Origin: an uncultured Paracoccaceae bacterium
GTDB taxonomy: Bacteria > Pseudomonadota > Alphaproteobacteria > Rhodobacterales > Rhodobacteraceae
NCBI GenBank assembly: GCA_937952085.1
Contig: CALFYQ010000182.1
Location: forward strand, 1-21,405
Length of the DNA: 21,405 nt
Reading direction: 5' to 3'
Below are positions 14,825 to 21,405 of the stretch, one piece after another. How positions within the stretch are numbered: position 1 is the stretch's first letter; each line of letters starts with the position of its first letter. The notes beneath the pieces were generated by a model. That model worked only from the letters and a program-made list of their open reading frames with translations. It was not told the origin of the DNA and searched no databases. Position numbers and translations under genes: made by a program.

Positions 14825-15670
14825 TCAGAAGTCGAAGAGCTCCGCCGGGCTCTCCACCAGGATCTTCCGCAGCGCCGAAGCCGGCGCCCAGCCGAGCACG
14901 GTGTCGACGAGCGCCGCGTCGTCCGGGTATTCGGCGGGCGTCTTGGCCGAATTGTGCGGCCAGTTGGTGCCCCAGATCACCCGCTCCGGGCTCTCTTCGG
15001 CGATCCGTCGTGCCAGCGGGGCGATGTCGCCGTAATCCGGCCCGCCAACCTTCGAGGATTCGTAGCAGGCGCAGAACTTGAACCAGCAATTCCCGCGGTC
15101 GATCAGCCGGCGGAGCGCGTCGACATGCGCCTCGGTCGGCGGCGCGCTCAGGAACTTGGCGTGATGGTCGATCACATAGCGGCCGGGGATCGCCTCGAGC
15201 GCCGGCAGATGGTCGAGGAGCCGGCTTCCGTCGAATTGGACGATGGTGGTCCAGCCGAAGGGGGCGACCCGCTCGGCGACGGCGGGAAGCGCCGAGAGGC
15301 CCACCGCGCCGCCCGACAGGTCCATGATCCGCGCGCCGCGCACGCCGGCGTCATGGAGCCGCTGAAGTTCCGCCTCGCTCTCGTCGGGCGCCACCGCCGC
15401 CACCGCCCGCGCGATGGGGCCGAGCGCGGCGACCGCGGCGAGGAGGTTCGCGTTGTCCATCTGCTGCGCGTTGCCCTGGACGACGACGACCCGGTCGATC
15501 CCGAGCCAGTCCATCAGCCGCCGGTATTCCTCCGGGCCGACCCGGCCTTCCGGGTTCGCCGGCCCGCCCGGCAGCGACGGGAAGCCGGGAACATAGGCGT
15601 GCATGTGCGTGTCCGTCGCGCCTTCCGGCAGGGCGATGGCCGGCTTCTGGCCGGAAAGCGGGCGCTCCAT
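14825..15670 (-). CDS. gli: D-galactarolactone isomerase
   Basis: This 281-residue amidohydrolase-superfamily protein (COG3618) closely resembles Agrobacterium Atu3138, which interconverts D-galactaro-1,5-lactone and 1,4-lactone in hexuronate oxidation. Matching segments include DTHMHAYVPGFPSLPGGP (from D20), EEYRRLMDWLGIDRV, QGNAQQMDNAN, GARIMDLSGGAV, QFDGSRLLDHLP, IDHHAKF, DRGNCWFKF and WGTNWPHNS. N236 in WGTNWPHN stands where most COG3618 lactonases have Asp, as in the known isomerase, and argues for isomerase rather than fuconolactone or dicarboxylate lactone hydrolase. Its ATG at 15670 lies one base from the kdgD stop, so the two are co-translated. It probably acts in the cytoplasm on the product of Udh. 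Confidence 0.9.
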   Translation of the reverse strand: MERPLSGQKPAIALPEGATDTHMHAYVPGFPSLPGGPANPEGRVGPEEYRRLMDWLGIDRVVVVQGNAQQMDNANLLAAVAALGPIARAVAAVAPDESEAELQRLHDAGVRGARIMDLSGGAVGLSALPAVAERVAPFGWTTIVQFDGSRLLDHLPALEAIPGRYVIDHHAKFLSAPPTEAHVDALRRLIDRGNCWFKFCACYESSKVGGPDYGDIAPLARRIAEESPERVIWGTNWPHNSAKTPAEYPDDAALVDTVLGWAPASALRKILVESPAELFDF

Positions 15671-15671
15671 T

Positions 15672-16583
15672 TCAGCCTCCGTTCCTGAAGCGCTCGACCA
15701 GCGGCGCGAGCATCTCCACCTCCTCTGCCGTCAGGTCGGTCAGCGGCGGGCGGACCGGGCCGCACTCATGGCCGATCAGCCGGACGCCGGCCTTGATGAT
15801 GGAGACGGCGTAGCCGGGCTTGCGGTCCCGGATCGTGGCGAAGGCGAAGAAGAAATCTTCGAGGATCGCCGCCGTCGTCGCCCTGTCGCCGGCCCGGAGC
15901 GCGGTGAAGAACCGCTGCGCGAGGGCGGGAACGAAGTTGAAGACGGCGGAGGAATAGGTCGTGACGCCGGCGCCGTAATAGGCTTCTGCAAAAAGCTCGT
16001 GCGTCGGCATCCCGCCGATATGGACCAGCCGGTCGCCGAGCGTCGCGGTGATCTTCCGCACCACGTCGATCTTGCCGGAGCCGTCCTTGAAGCCGATCAG
16101 GTTGGGGCATTCGTCGGCGAGCCCGGCGATGGCCTCGGCCGATAGGATGCAGTTGTCCCGGTTGTAGACGATGACGCCGAGCCCGGTCGCCTTGCAGACG
16201 CCGCGGACATGGGCGACCAGCCCCGCCTCCGGCCCCTGCACGAGATAGGGCGGCAGGAGAAGGAGGCCGTCCGCCCCCGCCGCCTCGGCCGCCCGGGCGA
16301 TCTCCTTCGCCGCGCCCGCGCCGCCGCCGCAACCGACGACGATGGGCGTCTCCCCCGCCGCCTCCTTCGCGGCGCGCGCCACGGCCCCGATCTCGGCTGC
16401 GGTGAGAGAGAACATCTCCCCCGTCCCGCCCGCGGCGAAGAGGCCGGCGGCGCCGAATCCGGCCAGCCAGGCGACATGCGCCTGATAGCTCTCCGGCGCG
16501 AAGCGGTCCTCGTCGTCGAAATGGGTGACGGGGAAGGAGAGAAGGCCGGAGCCGAGCCGGGCCTTCAGGTCTTCCGGGGTCAT
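15672..16583 (-). CDS. kdgD: 5-dehydro-4-deoxyglucarate dehydratase
   Basis: This 303-residue DapA/NAL-family class I aldolase-fold enzyme decarboxylates and dehydrates 5-keto-4-deoxy-D-glucarate to alpha-ketoglutarate semialdehyde. Schiff-base Lys is K166 (LIGFKDGSGKID). Y140 lies in VIVYNRDN, and GTGE at 53-56 binds the substrate carboxylate. LLSFPVTHFD at the start, the FKDGSGKID box and the length are typical of KdgD rather than DapA. GGAGG lies about ten bases before the ATG at 16583. The upstream 58-bp gap holds a promoter overlapped by a predicted GntR operator. It forms an operon with gli. The dehydrogenase for the semialdehyde product is not in the window. Confidence 0.94.
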   Translation of the reverse strand: MTPEDLKARLGSGLLSFPVTHFDDEDRFAPESYQAHVAWLAGFGAAGLFAAGGTGEMFSLTAAEIGAVARAAKEAAGETPIVVGCGGGAGAAKEIARAAEAAGADGLLLLPPYLVQGPEAGLVAHVRGVCKATGLGVIVYNRDNCILSAEAIAGLADECPNLIGFKDGSGKIDVVRKITATLGDRLVHIGGMPTHELFAEAYYGAGVTTYSSAVFNFVPALAQRFFTALRAGDRATTAAILEDFFFAFATIRDRKPGYAVSIIKAGVRLIGHECGPVRPPLTDLTAEEVEMLAPLVERFRNGG

Positions 16584-16616
16584 GGCTTGGCGCCTCCGGT
16601 TGTTGCGGTGCGGCAA

Positions 16617-16634
16617 GTCATATGATGACCTGTC
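16617..16634. promoter_or_regulatory. Predicted GntR operator upstream of kdgD
   Basis: The sequence GTCATATGATGACCTGTC contains the perfect palindrome GTCAT-ATG-ATGAC (16617-16629). A second copy, matching 16 of 18 bases, lies upstream of dctP on the other strand. Both flank the GntR/FCD regulator gene, and the palindrome covers the predicted -10 of the kdgD promoter, so repression by blocking polymerase is expected. Confidence 0.75.
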
Positions 16635-16645
16635 GACACGGTCAA
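16617..16645 (-). promoter_or_regulatory. Predicted promoter of kdgD-gli
   Basis: On the minus strand, TTGACC (16645-16640) and TATGAC (16622-16617) are separated by 17 bases, a good sigma-70-type match for a genome this rich in GC. The -35 overlaps the stop of the upstream GntR gene. The -10 lies about 33 bases ahead of the kdgD start and within the operator palindrome. Confidence 0.6.
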
Positions 16646-17388
16646 CCGCCCGCCCCGGGGAGGACCAGCTCGCGCGCCAGGGCCCGGTAGCGCTCCAGCG
16701 AGCCGAGCAGATGGGCGCGCATCGCCTCGCGGGCCGCGGCCGGGTTGTGCTGGCCGATCGCCTCCGCCACGTCGCGGTGTTCGGCGAGCAGTTCGGCCTC
16801 CCGGTCGGGCATCGCGCGGCCGATCGCTTCGCGGAGCCGCTCACGCGGGATCGTGCGCCGGCCGAGCTGCGAGAGGAAACCTTCGAAGCGCCGGTTGTTG
16901 GTGGCGCGAGCGATGGCGACGTGGAAGGCGAAGTCCGCTTCGGCCGTCTCGGCGCCTTCGTGGACGAGATCAGCCAAGCGTCTGAAATGGGCGAGGATTT
17001 CTGCCTCCTGACCGGGCGATGCGCGCTGCGCGGCGAGGCCGGCGGCCTCGATCTCGACGGCCGAGCGCAGCTCGAGCTCCTCGATCACCTCGGAGATGCT
17101 GGTGGCCGCGACGGGCGGCAGGCGTAGCAGATCGCCGCCGGTGGAGGGCGCCTGCACGAAGACGCCGACGCCGTGCCGCGAGTCGAGAAGCCCGTCGGCC
17201 CGGAGGTTCGCCACGGCCTCGCGGATCACTGTCCGGCTCACCCCGAATTCGGCGGCGAGGGCCGGCTCGGTCGGCAGCCGGTCGCCCGGCCGCAGCGCGC
17301 CGGAGCCGATCCGCTGACGGAGCCCGGCGATCACCGTCTCCGTCAGGTTCCGGCGCGGCACCCCGCTTTCCCGTCCCTCCTTCGTCAT
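16642..17388 (-). CDS. GntR family (FadR/FCD) transcriptional regulator
   Basis: This 248-residue regulator has an N-terminal winged helix-turn-helix (about 13-80; LPTEPALAAEFGVSRTVIREAVANLRADGLLDSRHGVGVFV) and a C-terminal FCD ligand-binding domain (about 98-235). Candidate metal and ligand residues are D152, H156, H204 and H226. FCD regulators usually sense carboxylic or sugar acids and repress until the ligand binds. It is flanked on both sides by predicted operators and lies between kdgD-gli and the TRAP-udh operon. That makes it the likely repressor of the hexuronate locus, and the operator between it and dctP suggests autoregulation. GAGGG precedes the ATG at 17388. The inducer is probably a uronate or an aldarate/lactone intermediate (inference). 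Confidence 0.93.
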   Translation of the reverse strand: MTKEGRESGVPRRNLTETVIAGLRQRIGSGALRPGDRLPTEPALAAEFGVSRTVIREAVANLRADGLLDSRHGVGVFVQAPSTGGDLLRLPPVAATSISEVIEELELRSAVEIEAAGLAAQRASPGQEAEILAHFRRLADLVHEGAETAEADFAFHVAIARATNNRRFEGFLSQLGRRTIPRERLREAIGRAMPDREAELLAEHRDVAEAIGQHNPAAAREAMRAHLLGSLERYRALARELVLPGAGG

Positions 17389-17416
17389 CCCGCCCTCGCA
17401 GTGCGACCGTCGTCGC

Positions 17417-17446
17417 TTGACAAGACATCATATGACGCCCTAGCGT
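17417..17446 (+). promoter_or_regulatory. Predicted promoter of dctP-dctQ-dctM-udh
   Basis: A perfect -35 TTGACA at 17417-17422 and a weaker -10 TAGCGT at 17441-17446 are 18 bases apart. The start codon of dctP lies 65 bases beyond the -10. The GntR operator occupies the space between the two boxes. Confidence 0.6.
17419..17436. promoter_or_regulatory. Predicted GntR operator upstream of dctP
   Basis: On the minus strand this reads GTCATATGATGTCTTGTC, identical at 16 of 18 positions to the site ahead of kdgD. It overlaps the -35 and the spacer of the dctP promoter and lies 31 bases from the GntR start codon, so it could control both the transporter operon and the regulator itself. Confidence 0.75.
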
Positions 17447-17510
17447 ACCTGCACAAGATAGGAACGCCCGCGCCGCGCGCGGCCGGGCGGCGAAGGGAGG
17501 AGGACTTTTC

Positions 17511-18488
17511 ATGCGGTATTCGCATATCGCCGCCGCGTGCGCGCTGTCGGGCGCGCTGCTTTCGGGGCAGGCCGGCGCCGAGGAATGGCGCGGCTGGAAC
17601 ATCCATGTGCCGGACTATCCGAACTCGGTGGCGCTCGACGCCTTCGCGGCCGAGGTGAAGGAGAAGACCGGCGGCCGCATCGAGCCGACGCCGTTCCATT
17701 CCGGCGTCCTCGGCAACCAGCCGGACGCGATCGAGCAGGTCCGCCTCGGCGGCCTCGCCTTCGGCAACTTCAACCTCGGCCCGATGGGCCCGATCGTGCC
17801 GGAAGTGGACGTCGTCAACCTGCCGTTCATCTTCAAGGACATCGACCACATGTACCGGGTCATGAACGGCCCGATCGGCGACGAGATCTCCGCCGCGATG
17901 GCGCGTGAGGGGCTCGTCGCGCTCGGCTGGTTCGATTCCGGCTCGCGCTCCTTCTACAACAGCAAGAAGCCGATCGAGGTGCCGGCGGACCTCACCGGCA
18001 TGAAGATCCGCGTGATGAACAACGACCTTTTCGTCGGCATGATCGAGGCGCTCGGCGGCAACGCCACGCCGATGGCCTTCGCCGAGGTGTTCCAGTCGCT
18101 CAAGACCGGCGTGGTCGACGGCGCGGAGAACAACTGGGCCTCCTATCAGTCGACCAACCATTTCGAGGTCGCCGGCTACTACTCCTCGTCCGACCACCTG
18201 ATCATCCCGGAATGCATCTGCGTGAACACCGGGATCTGGGAAGGCCTGTCGGACGCGGACAAGGAGATCGTGAAGGCGGCCGCCCGCAACGCCTCGGCGA
18301 TGCAGCGCGAACTGATGGCCGCGCGGGTGAAGAAGGCCGAAGAGGACGTGATCGCCGCCGGCGTGAAGTACAACCGCATCGAGAACAAGAAGCCGTTCCA
18401 GGAAGCGATGGGACCGGTCTACGAAAAGGCCAAGCAGCTGAACCCGGCGCTCGGCCCGCTGATCGACAAGATCCAGGCGTTCCCCTGA
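17511..18488 (+). CDS. dctP: TRAP transporter substrate-binding protein DctP
   Basis: This 325-residue periplasmic binding protein of a TRAP transporter has a signal peptide (cleavage probably after AGA near residue 23) and the DctP fold. R167 in LTGMKIRVMNN is the conserved arginine that grips the ligand carboxylate. R146 (SGSRSFYN) and the E206/N207 segment (VVDGAENNW) are further conserved binding-site positions. It lies in one operon with dctQ, dctM and udh, so a hexuronate such as galacturonate or glucuronate is the likely ligand (inference). GGAGGAGGA before the ATG at 17511 is a very strong ribosome-binding site, which fits the excess of binding protein over permease. A large hairpin follows the gene. 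Confidence 0.95.
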   Translation: MRYSHIAAACALSGALLSGQAGAEEWRGWNIHVPDYPNSVALDAFAAEVKEKTGGRIEPTPFHSGVLGNQPDAIEQVRLGGLAFGNFNLGPMGPIVPEVDVVNLPFIFKDIDHMYRVMNGPIGDEISAAMAREGLVALGWFDSGSRSFYNSKKPIEVPADLTGMKIRVMNNDLFVGMIEALGGNATPMAFAEVFQSLKTGVVDGAENNWASYQSTNHFEVAGYYSSSDHLIIPECICVNTGIWEGLSDADKEIVKAAARNASAMQRELMAARVKKAEEDVIAAGVKYNRIENKKPFQEAMGPVYEKAKQLNPALGPLIDKIQAFP

Positions 18489-18518
18489 GCGCAGGCGACA
18501 AACGCTCGGAAGGCCTGA

Positions 18519-18542
18519 GGGCCGGCCCCGCGGGGCCGGCCC
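18519..18542 (+). terminator. Perfect 24-bp palindrome between dctP and dctQ
   Basis: The two 12-base halves (GGGCCGGCCCCG and its reverse complement) meet without a spacer at 18530/18531. The RNA would fold into a very stable GC hairpin. No T-run follows, and the dctQ ribosome-binding site begins nine bases later. It is better read as a partial terminator or 3'-end stabiliser that leaves more dctP than dctQ/dctM message, as is common after binding-protein genes. Confidence 0.65.
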
Positions 18543-18564
18543 TTCGATGAAAGGGGGGATCGCG

Positions 18565-19080
18565 ATGGATGGCGGCGGCGAAATCGGGGCGGCTCCGCCT
18601 CGCAGTTTGCTGGACCGGGCGCTCGACAGGGTCTCCACCGTCGTGATGTGGGCCGCCGGCGCCGGGCTCGTGACGATCACCGTCGTCACCGGCTGGCTGG
18701 TCTGGGGCCGCTACGTCATGAACGCGACGCCGACCTGGACCGAGCAGGTCTCGCTCCTCCTCGTCGTCGCCATCGCCTTTCTCGGCGCCGCGATCGGCGT
18801 CTGGCAGGAGACCCATCTCGCGGTCGACATGTTCCGCGAGGCGCTGCCGCCGAAGGCGAAACTCGTCGTCCTCATCTTCAACGAGCTTGTTCTCGGAACC
18901 TTCGGCGTGCTGATGGCCTGGTTCGGCTGGAAGCTCGTCCTCTTCAAATGGCGCAGCAAGATCCCGCTCCTCGATCTGCCGGAGGGGCTGCGCAGCCTGC
19001 CGCTGGCGATCTGCGGCGCCCTTCTCGCGATCTTCTGCGTCGCGCGCATCATCCGCCACATCCGTGCGGCGAAAGGCTGA
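18565..19080 (+). CDS. dctQ: TRAP transporter small permease subunit DctQ
   Basis: This 171-residue four-helix membrane subunit connects the binding protein and DctM in sodium-driven TRAP transport. Hydrophobic helices fall near 28-50, 65-85, 105-130 and 145-165. The WTEQVSLLLVVAIAFLGAAIG segment, followed by HLAVDMF, is the DctQ hallmark. The ATG at 18565 is preferred because AAGGGGGG at 18551-18558 is well placed for it; an in-frame ATG at 18547 would add six residues but has no such site. dctM begins three bases after its stop. Confidence 0.92.
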   Translation: MDGGGEIGAAPPRSLLDRALDRVSTVVMWAAGAGLVTITVVTGWLVWGRYVMNATPTWTEQVSLLLVVAIAFLGAAIGVWQETHLAVDMFREALPPKAKLVVLIFNELVLGTFGVLMAWFGWKLVLFKWRSKIPLLDLPEGLRSLPLAICGALLAIFCVARIIRHIRAAKG

Positions 19081-19083
19081 TCC

Positions 19084-20370
19084 ATGGGCCTGACGATCCT
19101 GCTCGGCCTTTTCGGCCTTCTCGTGCTGACCGGCGCGCCCGTCGCCTTCGCGCTCGGCATCGCGGCGATCTCCACCTTCGCCTATGAGGGCCTGCCTCTG
19201 ATGGTGGGTTTCCAGCGCATCGTCTCCGGCGTTTCCGTCTTCACGCTGCTGGCGATCCCCTTCTTCATCTTCGCGGGCGAGTTGATGATGGTCGGCGGCA
19301 TCGCGGCCCGGCTGGTGCAACTCGCCGTGGCGGCGGTCGGGTCGATCCGCGGCGGGCTCGGGCAGGTGAACGTCTTCGCCTCGATGCTCTTCGGCGGCAT
19401 CTCCGGCTCGGCGGTGGCGGACGTCTCGGCGCTGGGCTCGATCCTCATCCCGGCGATGAAGGACAAGGGCTATGACGGGGACTACGCCGTCAACGTCACC
19501 GTCACCTCGTCGATCGCGGGCATCCTGATCCCGCCCTCGCACAACATGATCCTCTACGCCGTGGCGGCGGGCGGCGGGCTTTCGGTGACGAAGCTTTTCA
19601 TCGCCGGAATCGCGCCGGGCGTGCTGATGTGCCTCTGCCTCGCGGTCGCGGCCTATGTCGTCGCGGTGCGGCGCGGCTATCCGGCGGAACGGTTCCCGGG
19701 CTGGTCCGCCCTCTTCTGGGCGGCGGTCAGCGCCTTTCCGGGCTTCCTGACGGCGGCGATCATCGTCGGCGGCGTGCTTTCGGGCGTCTTCACCGTCACG
19801 GAATCCGGCGCGATGGGCGTGATCTGGGCGCTGGTGGTGACGATCCTCGTCTACCGGTCGCTCTCCTGGTCGGGCTTCGTGACGGCGGTGCTCCGCGCCG
19901 TCCGCACCACGGCGATGGTGATGGTGCTGGTCGGCTGCGCCTCGGCCTTCGGCTATCTCCTCGCCTTCTACCGGGTGCCGGATTCGCTGGCGAAGGGGCT
20001 GCTAGCGGTGTCGGAGAACCCGATCGTCATCCTCCTCCTCCTCAACATCATGCTGCTGATCCTCGGCATGATCATGGACATGGCGGCGCTGATCCTGATC
20101 TGCACGCCGATCTTCCTGCCGGTCGTCGTCGGCCTCGGCATGGACCCGATCCAGTTCGGCATGCTGCTGATGATGAATCTCGGCCTCGGCCTCTGCACGC
20201 CGCCGGTCGGCGCCTGCCTCTTCGTCGGCTGCGCCATCGGCGGCGAGAAGATCGAGCATGTGGTGAAGACGATCTGGCCGTTCTACCTTGCGATCTTCGC
20301 CGCGCTCATGCTCACGACCTATTTGCCGGAGGTGTCGATGACCCTGCCCAACCTTCTGGAGCCGAAATGA
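19084..20370 (+). CDS. dctM: TRAP transporter large permease subunit DctM
   Basis: This 428-residue integral membrane protein, with about 11-12 hydrophobic helices, forms the sodium/substrate translocation channel. Family features include the N-terminal LTGAPVAFALGIAA, FFIFAGELMM, the FGGISGSAVADVSALGSILIPAM segment, IPPSHNMILYA, and the C-terminal repeat FGMLLMMNLGLGLCTPPVGACLFVGCAIG. It sits between dctQ (gap of three bases) and udh (four-base ATGA overlap), so all are one operon. It is full length and looks intact. Confidence 0.96.
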   Translation: MGLTILLGLFGLLVLTGAPVAFALGIAAISTFAYEGLPLMVGFQRIVSGVSVFTLLAIPFFIFAGELMMVGGIAARLVQLAVAAVGSIRGGLGQVNVFASMLFGGISGSAVADVSALGSILIPAMKDKGYDGDYAVNVTVTSSIAGILIPPSHNMILYAVAAGGGLSVTKLFIAGIAPGVLMCLCLAVAAYVVAVRRGYPAERFPGWSALFWAAVSAFPGFLTAAIIVGGVLSGVFTVTESGAMGVIWALVVTILVYRSLSWSGFVTAVLRAVRTTAMVMVLVGCASAFGYLLAFYRVPDSLAKGLLAVSENPIVILLLLNIMLLILGMIMDMAALILICTPIFLPVVVGLGMDPIQFGMLLMMNLGLGLCTPPVGACLFVGCAIGGEKIEHVVKTIWPFYLAIFAALMLTTYLPEVSMTLPNLLEPK

Positions 20371-21173
20371 CGGCCCGGCTGAACCGCCTGCTCGTCACCG
20401 GCGCGGCCGGGATGCTCGGCAAGGTCTGCCGGGAGAAGCTGGCCGGCCTCGCGACGACGCTCCGCCTTTCGGATTTCGCCGATCTCGGTGCGGCCGGCCC
20501 GAACGAGGAGGTCGCGCAGTGCGACCTTCGGGGTTTCGAGGCGGTGCGGGCGGCGGTGAAGGGCTGCGACGGCATCGTCCATCTCGGCGGCATGTCGGTC
20601 GAGAACACCTGGGCGACGATCCTCGGCGCCAATATCGAGGGGACCTACCACGTCTACGAGGCGGCGCGCCGGGAAGGGTGCAAGCGCATCCTCTTCGCTT
20701 CGTCGAACCACGCCATCGGCTTCCACAAGCGGGAGGAGCGGCTGGACGCCTCGGCGCGGCTCCGCCCGGATTCGCTCTACGGCGTCTCCAAGTGCTTCGG
20801 CGAGGCGCTCGCCAGCTACTACTACGACAAGTTCGGCATCGAGACGGCGATCATCCGCATCGGCTCCTGCTTCCCCGAGCCGCGGGATCACCGGATGCTC
20901 GCCACCTGGCTCTCGGCCGACGATTTCATCCGGCTGGTGGAGGCGGTGTTCCGCGCGCCCAGGCTCGGCTGCCCGATCGTCTATGGCGCCTCCGACAACG
21001 CCGAGAAGTGGTGGGACAATTCCGCCGCCGCCTTCATCGGCTGGCGGCCGCTCGACAGTTCCGAGCCCTATCGCGCCGGGATCGACGCGCGGATGACGCC
21101 GCCGGCCCCGGAGGACCCGCTCAACGTCTTCCAGGGCGGCGGCTTCGCCACCGCGCCGCATTTCGAGGATTAG
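20367..21173 (+). CDS. udh: Uronate dehydrogenase
   Basis: This 268-residue NAD-dependent extended SDR is close in length to Agrobacterium Udh (Atu3143, about 265). It oxidises D-galacturonate and D-glucuronate at C1 to the aldaro-1,5-lactones. The NAD motif is TGAAGMLG (11-18). D36 (LRLSDFADL) favours NAD+. Further motifs are HLGGMSVENTW, NIEGTYHVYEAA, SSNHAIGFH (112-120), catalytic Y138 and K142 (SLYGVSKCFGE), and IRIGSCFPEPRDHRML. These match the uronate dehydrogenase group rather than generic epimerases. The start is fixed by the ATGA overlap with dctM. Its lactone product is the substrate of the gli product in the divergent half of the locus. Confidence 0.94.
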   Translation: MTARLNRLLVTGAAGMLGKVCREKLAGLATTLRLSDFADLGAAGPNEEVAQCDLRGFEAVRAAVKGCDGIVHLGGMSVENTWATILGANIEGTYHVYEAARREGCKRILFASSNHAIGFHKREERLDASARLRPDSLYGVSKCFGEALASYYYDKFGIETAIIRIGSCFPEPRDHRMLATWLSADDFIRLVEAVFRAPRLGCPIVYGASDNAEKWWDNSAAAFIGWRPLDSSEPYRAGIDARMTPPAPEDPLNVFQGGGFATAPHFED

Positions 21174-21354
21174 GGTCGGGCCGGGGGCGGAGGTTCGGTC
21201 TAATCCCGCCCGTTTCGCACCCTCGATAGTCTGGCCTCGGTCGAACGATGCGCGGAGGGTCGCGCTCGCCCCTGGGTGGGCGCCTGGCACGGTTCTCATA
21301 GGCGCTTTATGGCGTCGCCCCGATCTACAGACGATCCGCTCCTGACGGCCGGGG

Positions 21355-21382
21355 GCGCCCGCCCGCGGGGAGGGGCGGGCGC
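21355..21382. terminator. GC-rich hairpin beyond udh
   Basis: GCGCCCGCCC at 21355-21364 pairs perfectly with GGGCGGGCGC at 21373-21382 around an eight-base loop. It lies 182 bases past the udh stop and directly abuts a second hairpin. The 181-base stretch between udh and this hairpin shows no gene or recognisable site. Confidence 0.5.
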
Positions 21383-21405
21383 GGCCCGTGCTGGTCGCAC
21401 GGGCC
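21383..21405. terminator. Second hairpin at the right edge
   Basis: GGCCCGTGC at 21383-21391 and GCACGGGCC at 21397-21405 form a perfect nine-base stem with loop TGGTC. The window ends at the last stem base, so a following T-run cannot be judged. It could end the udh operon or a convergent gene outside the window. Confidence 0.5.

Noticed and set aside
14825..15670. L-fuconolactonase or 2-pyrone-4,6-dicarboxylate lactonase
   Set aside because: Same superfamily, but Asn236 in WGTNWPHN, the overall match to galactarolactone isomerase, and linkage to kdgD and udh favour the isomerase.
18202..19542. 446-codon minus-strand open frame opposite dctP, dctQ and dctM
   Set aside because: Asp/Arg-rich low-complexity translation crossing three real genes and a hairpin.
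1..21405. CRISPR array, insertion sequence, prophage or toxin-antitoxin system
   Set aside because: No regularly spaced repeats, transposase, integrase or paired small toxin and antitoxin genes were seen on either strand.

Overview
The window is about 70% GC with dense, short-gap gene packing. Gene content points to a high-GC alphaproteobacterium, most likely of the Rhodobacterales/Paracoccaceae: a pgsA-moaD-moaE chain, a UbiH-type hydroxylase, TRAP transporters and sugar-acid catabolism. I see no insertion sequence, integrase, phage gene, CRISPR array, rRNA or confident tRNA. The strongest signals come from a pathway locus and its regulation.

Layout. (1) 118-2671: two small integral-membrane enzymes of the DUF1295 and isoprenylcysteine-methyltransferase type face each other, and an amidase is translationally coupled to the second. 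Both membrane genes are interrupted by a single extra base in a G-run. (2) 2752-7946: housekeeping and accessory genes on the plus strand: a UbiH-family hydroxylase, a periplasmic soluble lytic transglycosylase, a type II haloacid dehalogenase with all family catalytic residues, an O6-alkylguanine-DNA alkyltransferase and an SDR. (3) 8054-9299, minus: pgsA, moaD and moaE joined by four-base ATGA overlaps. (4) 9372-13709: a divergent sugar-acid module. Two coupled SDR dehydrogenases, one resembling 2-keto-3-deoxy-L-fuconate dehydrogenase, lie on the minus strand. A mandelate-racemase-family enzyme and a full-length UxaA/GarD-family dehydratase lie on the plus strand. (5) 13994-14683: a small ABM-domain protein and a small two-helix membrane protein. 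(6) 14825-21173: a D-galacturonate/D-glucuronate oxidation locus with D-galactarolactone isomerase, 5-keto-4-deoxyglucarate dehydratase (kdgD), a GntR/FCD regulator, a TRAP transporter (dctP, dctQ, dctM) and uronate dehydrogenase (udh).

How the genes work together (inference). The TRAP system would import a hexuronate. Udh would oxidise it to the aldaro-1,5-lactone and the isomerase would give the 1,4-lactone. A dehydrating or ring-opening step would give 5-keto-4-deoxyglucarate, which KdgD turns into alpha-ketoglutarate semialdehyde. The canonical galactarolactone cycloisomerase and the semialdehyde dehydrogenase are not visible. The neighbouring UxaA/GarD-like and mandelate-racemase-like enzymes are candidates for the missing middle step, or they may form a separate sugar-acid pathway.

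Regulation. Two copies of an 18-bp element (16 of 18 bases identical) flank the GntR gene. One overlaps the predicted -10 of the kdgD promoter, and the other sits between a perfect -35 and the -10 of the dctP promoter. This is a simple repressor circuit. A perfect 24-bp palindrome separates dctP from dctQ.
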